A stretch of 24,582 nucleotides of DNA from DATIUV01 sp049322755. Its GTDB lineage: Bacteria > Pseudomonadota > Gammaproteobacteria > Burkholderiales > UBA6910. This document shows, in pieces, positions 14,164-21,958 of this stretch (the first letter of the stretch is position 1; every line of letters starts with the position of its first letter). The translations under genes and the position numbers were made by a program. Location of the stretch: NCBI GenBank assembly GCA_049322755.1, contig JBMOQX010000080.1:1-24582 (forward strand), given 5' to 3'. The notes under the pieces were generated by a model that saw nothing but the letters and a program-made list of their open reading frames with translations, did not search any database and was not told the DNA's origin.

Positions 14164-14868
14164 ATGAGCCGCCGCATCGCCATCGTCGAGGACGAGCCCG
14201 CCATCCGCGACAACGTCGCCGACGCGCTCAAGAAGCACGCCTACGAGGTGACCGCGTTCGCCAACCGCCGCGACGCGCTCGCCGCGTTCCGCACCCGGCT
14301 GCCGGACATGGCCATCATCGATATCGGCCTCGGCGACGAGCCCGAGGGCGGCTTCGCGCTGTGCCGCGAGCTGCGGGCGATGTCGGCGGTGGTGCCGATC
14401 ATCTTCCTCACCGCGCGCGACAGCGACTTCGACATCGTCTCCGGGCTGCGCCTGGGTGCCGACGACTACCTCACCAAGGACGCGAGCCTGCCGCACCTGC
14501 TGGCGCGCATCGCCGCGCTGTTCCGCCGCAGCGAGCTGGCCGAGGCGCCGCCGGCCCAGGACGAGGTGCTGGCGCGGGGGCCGCTCGCGCTGGACACCAA
14601 GCGCCTCAGCGTCACCTGGCGCGGCAAGCCGGTGGAGCTGACGCTGACCGAGTTCTGGATGGTGCATTCGCTGGTGAAGTTTCCCGGTCACGTGAAGAGC
14701 CGCGACCAGCTGATGGCCGACGCCAATCTGGTGGTGGACGAGGGCACCATCACTTCCCACGTGAAGCGCATCCGGCGCAAGTTCCAGGCGGTGGACCCGG
14801 CGTTCGACGCCGTCGACACGGTGTACGGCATGGGCTATCGCTGGCGCGAGGCCGCCGCGGCGCCATGA
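14164..14868 (+). CDS. pdsR: PdsR: response regulator of the proteobacterial dedicated sortase system
   Basis: 234 residues. The receiver domain (1-120) has the acidic pair Glu9/Asp10, phospho-acceptor Asp53 (IIDIGLG), Thr83 and Lys105 (YLTKD). A winged-helix DNA-binding domain of OmpR type follows (130-230: LDTKRLSVTWRG...LTLTEFWMVHSLV...ITSHVKRIRRKF...VYGMGYRW). The sequence and its place beside a class GN sortase and a dedicated kinase identify it as the Pds regulator. An in-frame upstream ATG (14104) is rejected because the receiver domain starts at 14164. The stop overlaps the pdsS start (ATGA). Its targets are probably the divergent target-protein and sortase genes. Confidence 0.9.
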   Translation: MSRRIAIVEDEPAIRDNVADALKKHAYEVTAFANRRDALAAFRTRLPDMAIIDIGLGDEPEGGFALCRELRAMSAVVPIIFLTARDSDFDIVSGLRLGADDYLTKDASLPHLLARIAALFRRSELAEAPPAQDEVLARGPLALDTKRLSVTWRGKPVELTLTEFWMVHSLVKFPGHVKSRDQLMADANLVVDEGTITSHVKRIRRKFQAVDPAFDAVDTVYGMGYRWREAAAAP

Positions 14869-16979
14869 CGCGGACCGCGCGGCGGGGCCTGAGCCTGCGC
14901 ACCCAGGTGCTGCTGCTCTCGGCGGTGCTGCTGGCGATTCCCTGGCTCGGCTACCAGTACGTGACCGAGGTGGAGCAGTTCCTGCGCCGCGGCCAGGAGC
15001 AGGCGGTGGCCGGCACCGCGCGCGCGGTGGCCACGGCGCTGCACGACCGGCCGCGGCTGTTCCGCCCCGCGGGCGAGGGCGTCCCCGCCGAGGGCGGCGT
15101 GGCGGCCCTGCTCTCGGCCGCGCCGCGGCTCGACGGGCGCGCCGAGGACTGGCTGGACCAGCCGGTGGACGTGCTCTCCGGCAGCCGCGGCGAAGCCCGC
15201 GACGCCGGCGGCCTCACCTTCTACTCGCTGTTCTTCGATTTCCGCGCCGGGCGTTTCGGCCGCCATGTCTACCTGCTGCTGCGGGTGAGCGACGATCGCG
15301 TGCTGCGCCCGCCGCGCGCCGCGGAGGCCGCCCGCGGGGACCACGTGGTGCTGCAGGCGCACGCGCTGGACGGCAGCGTGCGGCGCTACCGCCTTTCCGG
15401 GACCACCACCGGCGCGGTGGACGCCGTGCTGGAGACGCCCCGCGGGTTCCAGAGCGAGCCCGGCATCGAGGGCGCGTGGGTCTGGGCCGACCACGGCTAC
15501 GCGGTGGAGCTGCGCGCGCCGCTGGCGCTGCTGGGCGACCGGGTGCGCGTCGGCGTCGTGGACGCCGACGAGACCGGCCGCGGCGCGCGGCCGCTGGAGG
15601 TGGAGGTCGCGACGGTGCTGGCGCCCGACACCGAGATCGATCTCATCGTGAAAGGGCTGGCGCGCGCGAACGCGCGCATCACCGTGCTGGATTCCGCCCA
15701 TCGCGTCCTCGCCCAGGCCGGCAGCCTGGGACCGCCGCCGGCGCCGCGCGAGGCCGGGGCCGGCTCCGACAGCATGTGGTCGGTGGTCACCAGCGGGCTC
15801 GCACGCTCGCTCTCGGCGCTGATCTTCCCGCGCGCCCCGGCGCCGCCGGGCACGGCCGGCGACGCCGACGCGTTATCCGGCCGCGAAGTGGAGTCGGCCT
15901 ACTCGGGGATCGCCGCCGCCGGCCGCCGGGCGCTGGGCGGCGGCGACCTCGCCGTGGCGCTGGCCGCGGAGCCGGTGTGGCAGGAGGACCGCGTCATGGG
16001 CGTGGTGCTGGTGGAGGAGACCACCGAGGCGATCCTGGCCGTACGCACGCAGGCGCTGTCGCGGCTTACGGTCATCACGCTGGCGGTGTTCGGCGTCACG
16101 GCGCTGGCGCTGATGCTGTTCGCCGGCCGCATCTCCAGCCGGGTGCGCCGCCTGCGCGACGACGCCGACGCCGCGATCGATGCCCAGGGTCGGGTGCGCG
16201 GCCGCATCCGCGGCAGCGAGGAGGGCGACGAGATCGGCGATCTGCGGCGCAGCTTCGCATCGCTCATCGACCGCCTGCGCCAGTACACCGGCTACCTCGA
16301 GCAGATGGCGGGCCGGATGTCCCACGAGCTGCGCACGCCGATCGCGGTGGTGCGCTCGTCGCTGGACAACCTCAAGGGCCAGGCGCTGCCGGCGCAGGCG
16401 CAGGTCTACGTGGAGCGCGCCGACCGCGGCGTCGCGCGGCTGTCCACGATCCTCACGCGCATGAGCGAGGCGACGCGGCTCGAGCAGGCGCTGGCCCAGG
16501 CCGAACGCGAACGCTTCGATCTGGCCGAGGTGGTGGCCGGCTGCGTCGAGGGCTACCGCGCCGCGTATCCGCAGCGGAACTTCGTGCTCAAGAGCGCGGG
16601 CGGGGCGCTGCCGGTGCGCGGTGTGCCCGACCTGGTGGCGCAGCTGCTGGACAAGCTCGCCGGCAACGCCGCGGACTTCGCCGCTGCGGGCACGCCGATC
16701 ACGGTGCGGCTCGACCGCGACGGCGGCACCGCGGTGCTGCGGGTGCTCAACGAAGGCCCGCGGCTGCCGGCCGACATGGAAGGGCGGCTGTTCGAATCGA
16801 TGGTGTCGGTGCGCGGCGGCGCGGACAGCAACGAGCCCCACCTGGGGCTCGGTCTCTACATCGTGCGCCTGATCGCCGAGTTCCACGGCGGCACCGCGGC
16901 GCTGGCCAACCGCGAGGACGTGGACGGTGTGGTGGCCACGGTGCGGCTGCCGCTGGCGGCGGACGAGCCCCGCAGTTGA
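14865..16979 (+). CDS. pdsS: PdsS: sensor histidine kinase of the proteobacterial dedicated sortase system
   Basis: 704 residues, overlapping pdsR by 4 bases. A first membrane helix (about 12-28) is followed by a very large periplasmic sensor region (about 30-400) and a second helix (about 405-425, VITLAVFGVTALALMLFAG). Then come a HAMP domain, HisKA dimerisation helix with phospho-acceptor His487 in MSHELRTPI, and a HATPase domain with an N-box (KLAGNAADFA) and a G-box (HLGLGLYIV). The N-box keeps its Asn, so ATP binding should be intact. The big sensor domain is characteristic of kinases that co-occur with class GN sortases. It presumably senses envelope state or sortase product; the signal is not known. 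Confidence 0.9.
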   Translation: MTRTARRGLSLRTQVLLLSAVLLAIPWLGYQYVTEVEQFLRRGQEQAVAGTARAVATALHDRPRLFRPAGEGVPAEGGVAALLSAAPRLDGRAEDWLDQPVDVLSGSRGEARDAGGLTFYSLFFDFRAGRFGRHVYLLLRVSDDRVLRPPRAAEAARGDHVVLQAHALDGSVRRYRLSGTTTGAVDAVLETPRGFQSEPGIEGAWVWADHGYAVELRAPLALLGDRVRVGVVDADETGRGARPLEVEVATVLAPDTEIDLIVKGLARANARITVLDSAHRVLAQAGSLGPPPAPREAGAGSDSMWSVVTSGLARSLSALIFPRAPAPPGTAGDADALSGREVESAYSGIAAAGRRALGGGDLAVALAAEPVWQEDRVMGVVLVEETTEAILAVRTQALSRLTVITLAVFGVTALALMLFAGRISSRVRRLRDDADAAIDAQGRVRGRIRGSEEGDEIGDLRRSFASLIDRLRQYTGYLEQMAGRMSHELRTPIAVVRSSLDNLKGQALPAQAQVYVERADRGVARLSTILTRMSEATRLEQALAQAERERFDLAEVVAGCVEGYRAAYPQRNFVLKSAGGALPVRGVPDLVAQLLDKLAGNAADFAAAGTPITVRLDRDGGTAVLRVLNEGPRLPADMEGRLFESMVSVRGGADSNEPHLGLGLYIVRLIAEFHGGTAALANREDVDGVVATVRLPLAADEPRS

Positions 16980-17004
16980 CGGCGTCCGGCCCGTTGCCCG
17001 GTCG

Positions 17005-17032
17005 AAGAAAAGCCGGCGTGCGTAACGCCGGC
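17005..17032 (-). terminator. Rho-independent terminator for the 17053-17430 gene
   Basis: A perfect 7-bp stem GCCGGCG/CGCCGGC (17012-17018, 17026-17032) with a 7-base loop is followed on the minus strand by TTTTCTT (17011-17005). It lies about 20 bases past the stop of the minus-strand gene and also separates it from the convergent pdsS gene. Confidence 0.7.
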
Positions 17033-17052
17033 GGAAGGAAAGCTTTTGCCTG

Positions 17053-17430
17053 CTACGGTACCAGCTGGCGCGGCGCCCGCGGATGCGCGCCCAGCGTGAC
17101 GACTTCGTCGCCGGCGTGGCGCCCCCTGGGACGCAGATACTCGAGCGCCGGAACGTCGTGTTCCCGGGCCGGCGGATGTTTGGCCGGGCCGCCGAAGAGT
17201 TGCCGCGCCGCCATCCGGGCTTCGGCCTCCTGCCGGTAAGGGCCGCGGAACTCCGCGCTTTCGTCGAACTTGCGGCGCAGGGTGCCCGGCCCCCACGTCA
17301 CCACGTAATAGCCCAGCGTCAGCGGCTTGCCGTCGCGGCGCCAGTAAACCCGTTCGTAGGATTCCTCGTCCAGCAGGCGAAAATCGCTGATGACGTGGAC
17401 GATCTCGTAATCGGCAGAACGCGCCTCCAT
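17053..17430 (-). CDS. Small protein of unknown function
   Basis: 125 residues. GGAGGA lies 6 bases before the ATG and a terminator follows the stop, so this is a well-defined monocistronic gene. The first 65 residues (VHVISDFRLLDEESYERVYW, then KPLTLGYYVVTWGPGT) suggest a compact alpha/beta domain rich in aromatic residues. The C-terminal 40 residues are Arg/Pro/His-rich and probably disordered. There is no signal peptide and no membrane helix. I do not recognise the family. Position at the end of the Pds cluster, convergent with pdsS, does not by itself link it to the sortase system. Confidence 0.7.
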   Translation of the reverse strand: MEARSADYEIVHVISDFRLLDEESYERVYWRRDGKPLTLGYYVVTWGPGTLRRKFDESAEFRGPYRQEAEARMAARQLFGGPAKHPPAREHDVPALEYLRPRGRHAGDEVVTLGAHPRAPRQLVP

Positions 17431-17471
17431 GCAATCCTCCTTTGCCCCAAGGCATTGTCGAAGTGCGGCCG

Positions 17472-17500
17472 TTGGCGCCAGCCGTTCGTGTTCTTATACT
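17472..17500 (+). promoter_or_regulatory. Orphan sigma-70-like promoter
   Basis: TTGGCG (17472-17477) and TATACT (17495-17500) are exactly 17 bases apart on the plus strand, pointing into a gene-free region. On the opposite strand the same site offers a possible -10 (TATAAG) for the 17053-17430 gene, so the direction is not certain. Confidence 0.4.
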
Positions 17501-17591
17501 AAAAGGGTAGTCGGTTTCGATGCGGTAATCCATCTTCACAATGTGGAACCGACCGCGCCGTCGGGACTTTTTTCGGCATGTCAATTTATCT

Positions 17592-17722
17592 TTTCCGATC
17601 AGCGACATGAATCGATGCGCGGAGCCGCGGCCGGGACGCCCGGGAGTTTGCAATTCGTCTCATTCGGGAATCCCCGGATGCCCGTCCGGGGCCCGTGGCG
17701 GCGCGTTTGCCCTGATCGGAAA
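17592..17722. repeat. Perfect 11-bp inverted repeat 109 bases apart
   Basis: TTTCCGATCAG (17592-17602) and CTGATCGGAAA (17712-17722) are exact reverse complements within the gene-free region downstream of the orphan promoter. They could close a structured RNA or be paired binding sites; chance cannot be excluded. Confidence 0.3.
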
Positions 17723-17879
17723 GCGGGTGGCCGGCGCGCCGGGATCGGCCCGCGGTCCCTGCGGCGCAACCGGGGTTGCAATGCCGCGGACGTGCGGTGG
17801 CGATGCGGGTGCGACGGCCTCAACCTCGACGCTGACGCCGCGCCAGAACTTCGTAGGCGTCGCTCTCGGCGATGACCGT

Positions 17880-17897
17880 GCGCCCTGGCCAGGGCGC
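17880..17897 (-). terminator. 18-bp palindromic hairpin directly after the DUF302 gene
   Basis: GCGCCCTGGCCAGGGCGC is a perfect palindrome touching the stop codon of the minus-strand DUF302 gene; it folds as a 7-bp GC-rich stem with a GGCC loop. No T-tract follows, so it is terminator-like or a 3'-end stabilising hairpin rather than a classical intrinsic terminator. Confidence 0.45.
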
Positions 17898-18346
17898 TAC
17901 TTGCCGGTGGCCTGCTTGGCGAAGGCGTCCAGCGCGGCGCGCATTTTCGCGGCCACCCCGCCGCACTCGCCGGCGCCGTGGCGCGTGGCGAGCCAGGCCG
18001 GATCGTTGTAGGCCAGCCACACCTGCCCGGAGGCGTCCTGCCAAGCCAGCGCCTTGAGCGGCAGGTCGATGCCGGCGCTCTGGGCGCAGGCCATCAGCGG
18101 CGTCCCGCCCTGGGGATTGCCGAAGATGAGCAGTTCGGTGGGGCGCAGTTCCTGGCCGATGGACCGGGCGCCGGCGGCGTGGTCGATGCGGGCGAAGATC
18201 TTCATGCCCTTGGACTTCGCCACGACCTCGAAGCGGTCCAGCGTCTCCTTGGGCGTGTTGGCGCTGCGAACGCTGACCAGGCCGTCGGCGGCGGTGGCGG
18301 CAGAAACGCTCAGGAGCAGGGCGGCGGCGATCAAGGGGACGCGCAT
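17897..18346 (-). CDS. Secreted DUF302 family protein
   Basis: 149 residues with a cleavable signal peptide (MRVPLIAAALLLSVSAATAA), so it is periplasmic. The mature part follows the DUF302 pattern: VSVRSANTPKETLDRFEVVAKSKGMKIFARIDHAAGA, the strand LRPTELLIFGNPQGGTPLMA, and LPLKALAWQDASGQVWLAYNDPAWLA. The family is widespread in bacteria and has no settled biochemical role. A good GAGGAGG ribosome binding site precedes the ATG. It lies 56 bases downstream of the DUF2254 gene on the same strand and may be read with it. A GC-rich palindrome follows the stop. Confidence 0.9.
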   Translation of the reverse strand: MRVPLIAAALLLSVSAATAADGLVSVRSANTPKETLDRFEVVAKSKGMKIFARIDHAAGARSIGQELRPTELLIFGNPQGGTPLMACAQSAGIDLPLKALAWQDASGQVWLAYNDPAWLATRHGAGECGGVAAKMRAALDAFAKQATGK

Positions 18347-18402
18347 GGGCGATTCCTCCTCAGGGTGGGAAATTCGGGTTGGTCATCGGAACAGGCCAAA
18401 CC

Positions 18403-19737
18403 TTACACCGAATCGGACCCCTCCAGCGCGTCGCGGGCTTCCGCGTAACGCGCTTCCAGGTCCTCGCGGTCGTGCTCGACGGCGAACTCGCGCGCCGCGG
18501 CATCGTGCATCAGGCGCGCCTGCCGCCCGAGCGCGTCCCGCATCGCGTCCGGGAGCTCCCGGCTGGCGACCGCACGGATGCACTCGAGCACGCGGATCGC
18601 CACCGCCGGGTTGTCGGCGGCCGCCTGCCGGATCTGGTTGAACGCCGCGTCCACGACACCGGCATACGTGATGGGATCGGTCACGAGGCGCAGGCTGCCG
18701 TCGTCGTCGCAGCGGTACGCGGACGGCAGGCGGCGGCGCGCCAGGTAAGCCAGCGCGCCGCCGAGGCGGTCGATGCAGTTGATGGCGGTGAACGGGTCGT
18801 TGATGCCCGGGGAAAGCGCCCGCAGCGCCACCTCCACCAGCTGGTCGACGGCGAACTCCGGATCCTGGGTGTCGGTGCGGGCCGGGCCGGTCACGAACGC
18901 CTCGCTAATCGTCTCCGCCGCTTCGTCGGAGGCGCGCGCCGCCGGGTGGGCCAGCGCCAGAGGCTCGCCCTCGATGACGAAGCCGCCGGCGCGGTGCAGG
19001 GTGCGGATGAGCAATCCGTGCTCGCAGGCGAGCTCCACCAGCGCGTCGTGGTCCACCGTCTGGACATAGCCGGAGCACCGCGCGCCCACGGGGCAGGCGA
19101 CCTCGTCGAACCGCTCAGGCAACGCCGGCTGCTCCGGCTCCTGTCCGTCTGCTCCGTTCTCCAGCGGCTCGGGAAAGCTGCGCTCCAGCGCCTCGTTCAG
19201 CCGCCGGCTCACGTCGTCGATGATGTGCGGCGCCTGAATGAACACGGCGACGTGGTGGATGAAGTAGATCAGCAGGGCAAAGGCGCCGACGCCCAGCGTC
19301 AGGCCCGCGGCGACGCCGGTCTGGGGCACGAACGTGCCGCCGGCGCCCTCGCGCACCACGCTCAGCACCAGCAGCGAGTAGATGAAGGTGGTGATGAATC
19401 CGCCCAGCACCACCTGGGTGCCGTTGTGGCGCATGAAATTGGGCAGCAGCCGCGGTCCGAACTGTTGCGATGCCGTCGAGAGCACGGCGATGGTGATGGA
19501 GAAGACGACGCCCGCCACCGTGATGGCGCTGCCGGCCAGCGTCGAGAGGATGGCGCGGGCGCCGGCCGCGTCACTGACGTAGAGCCGCGCCAGAACGCCG
19601 TCGCCGGCCCGCTGCACCCGCGCGTCGAGGGACCCCAGCCCCAGCGCGAGGCCGATGCCGGCGAAGGACATCAGCGTCGGCACGAACCAGTAGCTGCTGC
19701 GGACGTTTTCCCAGACGCGGACGAGACGGAGTTTCAT
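18403..19737 (-). CDS. DUF2254 family inner-membrane protein
   Basis: 444 residues starting MKLRLVRVWENVRSSYWFVP. Membrane helices are visible near residues 18-35, 65-88, 110-130 and 140-165, in the order typical of DUF2254. The conserved GSAITVAGVVFSITIAVLSTASQQFGPR and NGTQVVLGGFITTFIYSLLV stretches are the family hallmark. A cytoplasmic C-terminal region of about 260 residues follows. The family has no known function. The in-frame upstream ATG (19794) is rejected because family similarity begins at 19737 with MKLRL. The neighbour on one side is trmB (140-base gap) and on the other the DUF302 gene (56-base gap). Confidence 0.88.
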   Translation of the reverse strand: MKLRLVRVWENVRSSYWFVPTLMSFAGIGLALGLGSLDARVQRAGDGVLARLYVSDAAGARAILSTLAGSAITVAGVVFSITIAVLSTASQQFGPRLLPNFMRHNGTQVVLGGFITTFIYSLLVLSVVREGAGGTFVPQTGVAAGLTLGVGAFALLIYFIHHVAVFIQAPHIIDDVSRRLNEALERSFPEPLENGADGQEPEQPALPERFDEVACPVGARCSGYVQTVDHDALVELACEHGLLIRTLHRAGGFVIEGEPLALAHPAARASDEAAETISEAFVTGPARTDTQDPEFAVDQLVEVALRALSPGINDPFTAINCIDRLGGALAYLARRRLPSAYRCDDDGSLRLVTDPITYAGVVDAAFNQIRQAAADNPAVAIRVLECIRAVASRELPDAMRDALGRQARLMHDAAAREFAVEHDREDLEARYAEARDALEGSDSV

Positions 19738-19876
19738 GGCGGGGGCGAGATCACGGTGCGGGCAGCCGCGGCCCGCGGTGCCAGCATACGGCAACAGCGC
19801 AGCGTTTGCAGCGCCACGCGGCAGCGCTCGGTAAGCTTAACGCGGGGCGCCTGCCGCCCTTCGACCGCGACGCGGG

Positions 19877-20557
19877 TCAGCCGGCGCGGCGGAACACGAT
19901 GTCCCACACGCCGTGCCCCAGGCGCTGGCCGCGACGCTCGAACTTGGTGACCGGCCGATGCGCCGGCCGCGCGGCGAAGCCGGGCGCGGTGTTCTCCAGC
20001 AGCGGTTCGGCCGCCAGCACCGCCAGCGCGTGCTCGGCGTACTCCTGCCAGTCGGTGGCAACGTGCAGATAGCCGCCGGGCTTGAGCCGCGCTGCCAGCA
20101 GCGCGACGAACCGCGGCTGGATCAGGCGCCGCTTGTGGTGCCGTTTCTTGGGCCAGGGGTCGGGAAAGAACACGTGCACGCCGGCGAGCGTCGCCGGCGC
20201 CAGCATATGCTGCAGCACGTCCACGGCGTCGTGCTGGATCACGCGCACGTTGGAGAGCCCGAGTTGCTCGATCCGGTGCAGCAGCGCGCCGACGCCGGGC
20301 GTGTGCACCTCGATGCCCAGGTAGTCCTTGTCGGGGTTTTCCGCGGCGATGGCGGCGGTGGTCTCCCCCATGCCGAAACCGATCTCCAGGATTTTCGGCG
20401 CGCAGCGGCCGAACGCCGCATCGAGGGCGAGCGCCTCGCGCGCGAACGGAATGCCGAAGCGCGGCATCAGCTCCGCGCAGGCGCGTTCCTGGGACCGCGT
20501 GATGCGGCCCTGGCGCAGCACGTAGCTGCGGATCGGGCGGTCGGTGGTCTCGGTCAC
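19877..20557 (-). CDS. trmB: tRNA (guanine-N7-)-methyltransferase TrmB
   Basis: 226 residues from a GTG start at 20557 (VTETTDRPIRSYVLRQGRIT, the family's normal beginning); an in-frame TTG further upstream falls inside the inverted-repeat element and is rejected. The SAM-binding loop is EIGFGMGETT. The tRNA-methyltransferase signature is HVFFPDPWPKKRHHKRR, and TDWQEYA and TKFERRGQRLGHGVWDI close the fold. TrmB makes m7G46 in the variable loop of many tRNAs. The thiS-thiG-trmB order is common in beta- and gammaproteobacteria. A 29-bp-armed inverted repeat separates it from thiG and may influence read-through. Confidence 0.95.
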   Translation of the reverse strand: MTETTDRPIRSYVLRQGRITRSQERACAELMPRFGIPFAREALALDAAFGRCAPKILEIGFGMGETTAAIAAENPDKDYLGIEVHTPGVGALLHRIEQLGLSNVRVIQHDAVDVLQHMLAPATLAGVHVFFPDPWPKKRHHKRRLIQPRFVALLAARLKPGGYLHVATDWQEYAEHALAVLAAEPLLENTAPGFAARPAHRPVTKFERRGQRLGHGVWDIVFRRAG

Positions 20558-20568
20558 AGATCTTTTCC

Positions 20569-20753
20569 ACCGCGAAGGACGCAAAGGACGCGAAGGAAAT
20601 TGCTGAAAAAGCGCCTCTTGCTTGCCCCGATTCCGGTCCCATCACGGGCATAGGGGGCGGATCCGAAAAGTGCCGAAGACTACCAGGGCCCTCGGGCGCC
20701 GCCCAAGATCCGTCAGGCAGGTTCTCCTTCGCGTCCTTTGCGTCCTTCGCGGT
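20569..20753. repeat. MITE-like element with perfect 29-bp inverted arms
   Basis: The left arm 20569-20597 and right arm 20725-20753 are exact reverse complements over 29 bp, enclosing 127 bases without a gene. Each arm is built of a 9-base motif repeated three times (GCGAAGGAC, GCAAAGGAC, GCGAAGGA). This motif type recurs in intergenic regions of many Gram-negative genomes. The arms could form a very long hairpin in the thiG-trmB transcript. No transposase is present, so it would be non-autonomous if mobile. The arms are seen directly; the mobile nature is inferred. Confidence 0.75.
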
Positions 20754-20777
20754 TCATTCTTTGAAGGGGAAGGTCCG

Positions 20778-21578
20778 TCACGCCGCCCTGGGCTTGGCGC
20801 TGCCGATCATGCCGCCGGTGGGCGAGCTGGGCGCGGCGGTGTAGACCTTCTTCGGCATGCGCCCGGCGAGGAAGGCGTCGCGGCCCGCTTCCACCGCCTT
20901 CTTCATCGCCGAGGCCATCCGCACCGGGTCCTCGGCGGCGGCGATGGCGGTGTTCATCAGCACGCCGTCGCAGCCCAGCTCCATCGCGATGGCGGCATCG
21001 GAGGCCGTGCCGACGCCTGCATCCACCAGCACCGGCACCGTGACGGTGTCGATGATGATCTGCAGGTTCCACGGGTTGAGGATGCCCATGCCGGAGCCGA
21101 TCAGCGAAGCGAGCGGCATCACCGCGCAGCAGCCGACCTCTTCCAGCTGTTTGGCGATGATGGGGTCGTCGGAGGTGTAGACCATGACGTCGAAGCCCTC
21201 CTTCACCAGCGTCTCGGCGGCGCGGAGCGTCTCGATCACGTTCGGGTAAAGCGTGTGCGGGTCCCCCAGCACCTCCAGCTTCACCAGCGTGTGCCCGTCC
21301 AGCAGTTCGCGCGCCAGGCGCAGCGTGCGCACCGCGTCCTCGGCGGTGTAGCAGCCGGCGGTGTTGGGCAGCAGCGTGTATTTCGACGGCGGAATCGCCT
21401 CCAGGAGGCTCGGCTCGTTGGGATTCTGGCCGATGTTCGTACGGCGGATCGCCACGGTGACGATCTCGGCACCGCTCGCCTCGACGGCGCGGCGCGTCTC
21501 GTCAAAGTCCCGGTACTTGCCGGTGCCCACCAGCAGCCGGGACGAATAGGTCTTGCCTGCAATGGTCAGTTGGTCCAT
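20778..21578 (-). CDS. thiG: Thiazole synthase ThiG
   Basis: 266 residues, full-length. ThiG builds the thiazole ring of thiamine from deoxyxylulose phosphate, dehydroglycine and ThiS-thiocarboxylate. The Schiff-base lysine corresponds to Lys100 in LVKLEVLGD. The TIM-barrel phosphate-binding motifs VLVDAGVGTASDAAIAMELG and DGVLMNTAIA are intact, as are FDVMVYTSDDPI and ASLIGSGMGI. An AGGAGG-type site precedes the ATG. thiS lies immediately upstream with 78 bases between, so the two are almost certainly co-transcribed. No TPP riboswitch is visible in front of this pair. Confidence 0.97.
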   Translation of the reverse strand: MDQLTIAGKTYSSRLLVGTGKYRDFDETRRAVEASGAEIVTVAIRRTNIGQNPNEPSLLEAIPPSKYTLLPNTAGCYTAEDAVRTLRLARELLDGHTLVKLEVLGDPHTLYPNVIETLRAAETLVKEGFDVMVYTSDDPIIAKQLEEVGCCAVMPLASLIGSGMGILNPWNLQIIIDTVTVPVLVDAGVGTASDAAIAMELGCDGVLMNTAIAAAEDPVRMASAMKKAVEAGRDAFLAGRMPKKVYTAAPSSPTGGMIGSAKPRAA

Positions 21579-21635
21579 GGGGTCGAGCCTCCTGCGACGG
21601 AGGAAAATGATGACACAGGGGAAGCAAACACCCGG

Positions 21636-21649
21636 TTGACCCGGGTCAA
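21636..21649. promoter_or_regulatory. 14-bp palindrome TTGACCCGGGTCAA between thiS and thiG
   Basis: A perfect palindrome lies 8 bases past the thiS stop. Its TTGAC-N4-GTCAA form resembles CRP/FNR-type sites, and it could also fold as a small hairpin in the thiS-thiG message. Position inside an operon makes a promoter operator less likely than an mRNA structure. Confidence 0.4.
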
Positions 21650-21656
21650 GCCGCGC

Positions 21657-21860
21657 TCAGCCGCCGCCGACCGCGACCACGATTTCCAGCTGGTCGCCGT
21701 CGGCCAGGCGCTGCTCGCCGAAGCGGCTGCGCGGCACGATTTCGCCGTTGCGCTCCAGCGCCACCCGCTTGCCGGCGAGCTCCATGGCTTCGAGCAGCTG
21801 GGCGACCGTGAGTTCGCGGTCGAATTGGCGGCTTTCGCCGTTGACGGTCAGCTCGATCAC
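21657..21860 (-). CDS. thiS: Sulfur carrier protein ThiS
   Basis: 67 residues from GTG 21860, giving the normal ThiS start (V/M)IELTVNGESRQFD; the frame extends to a TTG at 21878 but that adds six non-family residues. It is a ubiquitin-like fold protein ending in the diagnostic Gly-Gly (VVAVGGG), the site adenylated by ThiF and converted to thiocarboxylate as sulfur donor for ThiG. The core LTVAQLLEAMEL and VALERNGEIVPRS match the family. It is the first gene of the minus-strand thiS-thiG pair. A TAAAAT -10 element lies about 28 bases upstream. Confidence 0.92.
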   Translation of the reverse strand: MIELTVNGESRQFDRELTVAQLLEAMELAGKRVALERNGEIVPRSRFGEQRLADGDQLEIVVAVGGG

Positions 21861-21887
21861 TGCGCGGTTTGCCTGCAACGAAAAACT

Positions 21888-21893
21888 ATTTTA
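21888..21893 (-). promoter_or_regulatory. Candidate -10 of the thiS-thiG operon
   Basis: TAAAAT on the minus strand lies 28 bases before the thiS GTG. A possible -35 TTGGAG (21918-21913) sits at a long 19-base spacing. The leader would be only about 20 bases, which leaves no room for a TPP riboswitch. Confidence 0.4.
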
Positions 21894-21929
21894 CCACCTT
21901 GCCCGGAGCCGACTCCAAGGGCGCCAACG

Positions 21930-21958
21930 TTCAAAAGGGGTGGCGGATCGGGTAGACT
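21930..21958 (+). promoter_or_regulatory. Promoter of tRNA-Gly
   Basis: TTCAAA (21930-21935) and TAGACT (21953-21958) are separated by 17 bases on the plus strand, each matching 4 of 6 consensus bases. The site is about 70 bases upstream of the tRNA and divergent from thiS. Confidence 0.45.

Larger units (their letters stand above)
17431..17879. other. 449-base gene-free stretch with a plus-strand promoter-like site
   Basis: The first half (to about 17600) is richer in A and T than the surroundings. No frame here has convincing codon use, a ribosome binding site or family similarity. It contains the promoter-like pair described separately at 17472-17500 and a long-range inverted repeat (17592-17722). 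A small RNA could be encoded after the promoter, but no terminator with a T-tract is visible. Confidence 0.5.

Noticed and set aside
17541..18011. 156-residue plus-strand ORF
   Set aside because: No ribosome binding site, atypical composition, and half of it is antisense to the DUF302 gene.
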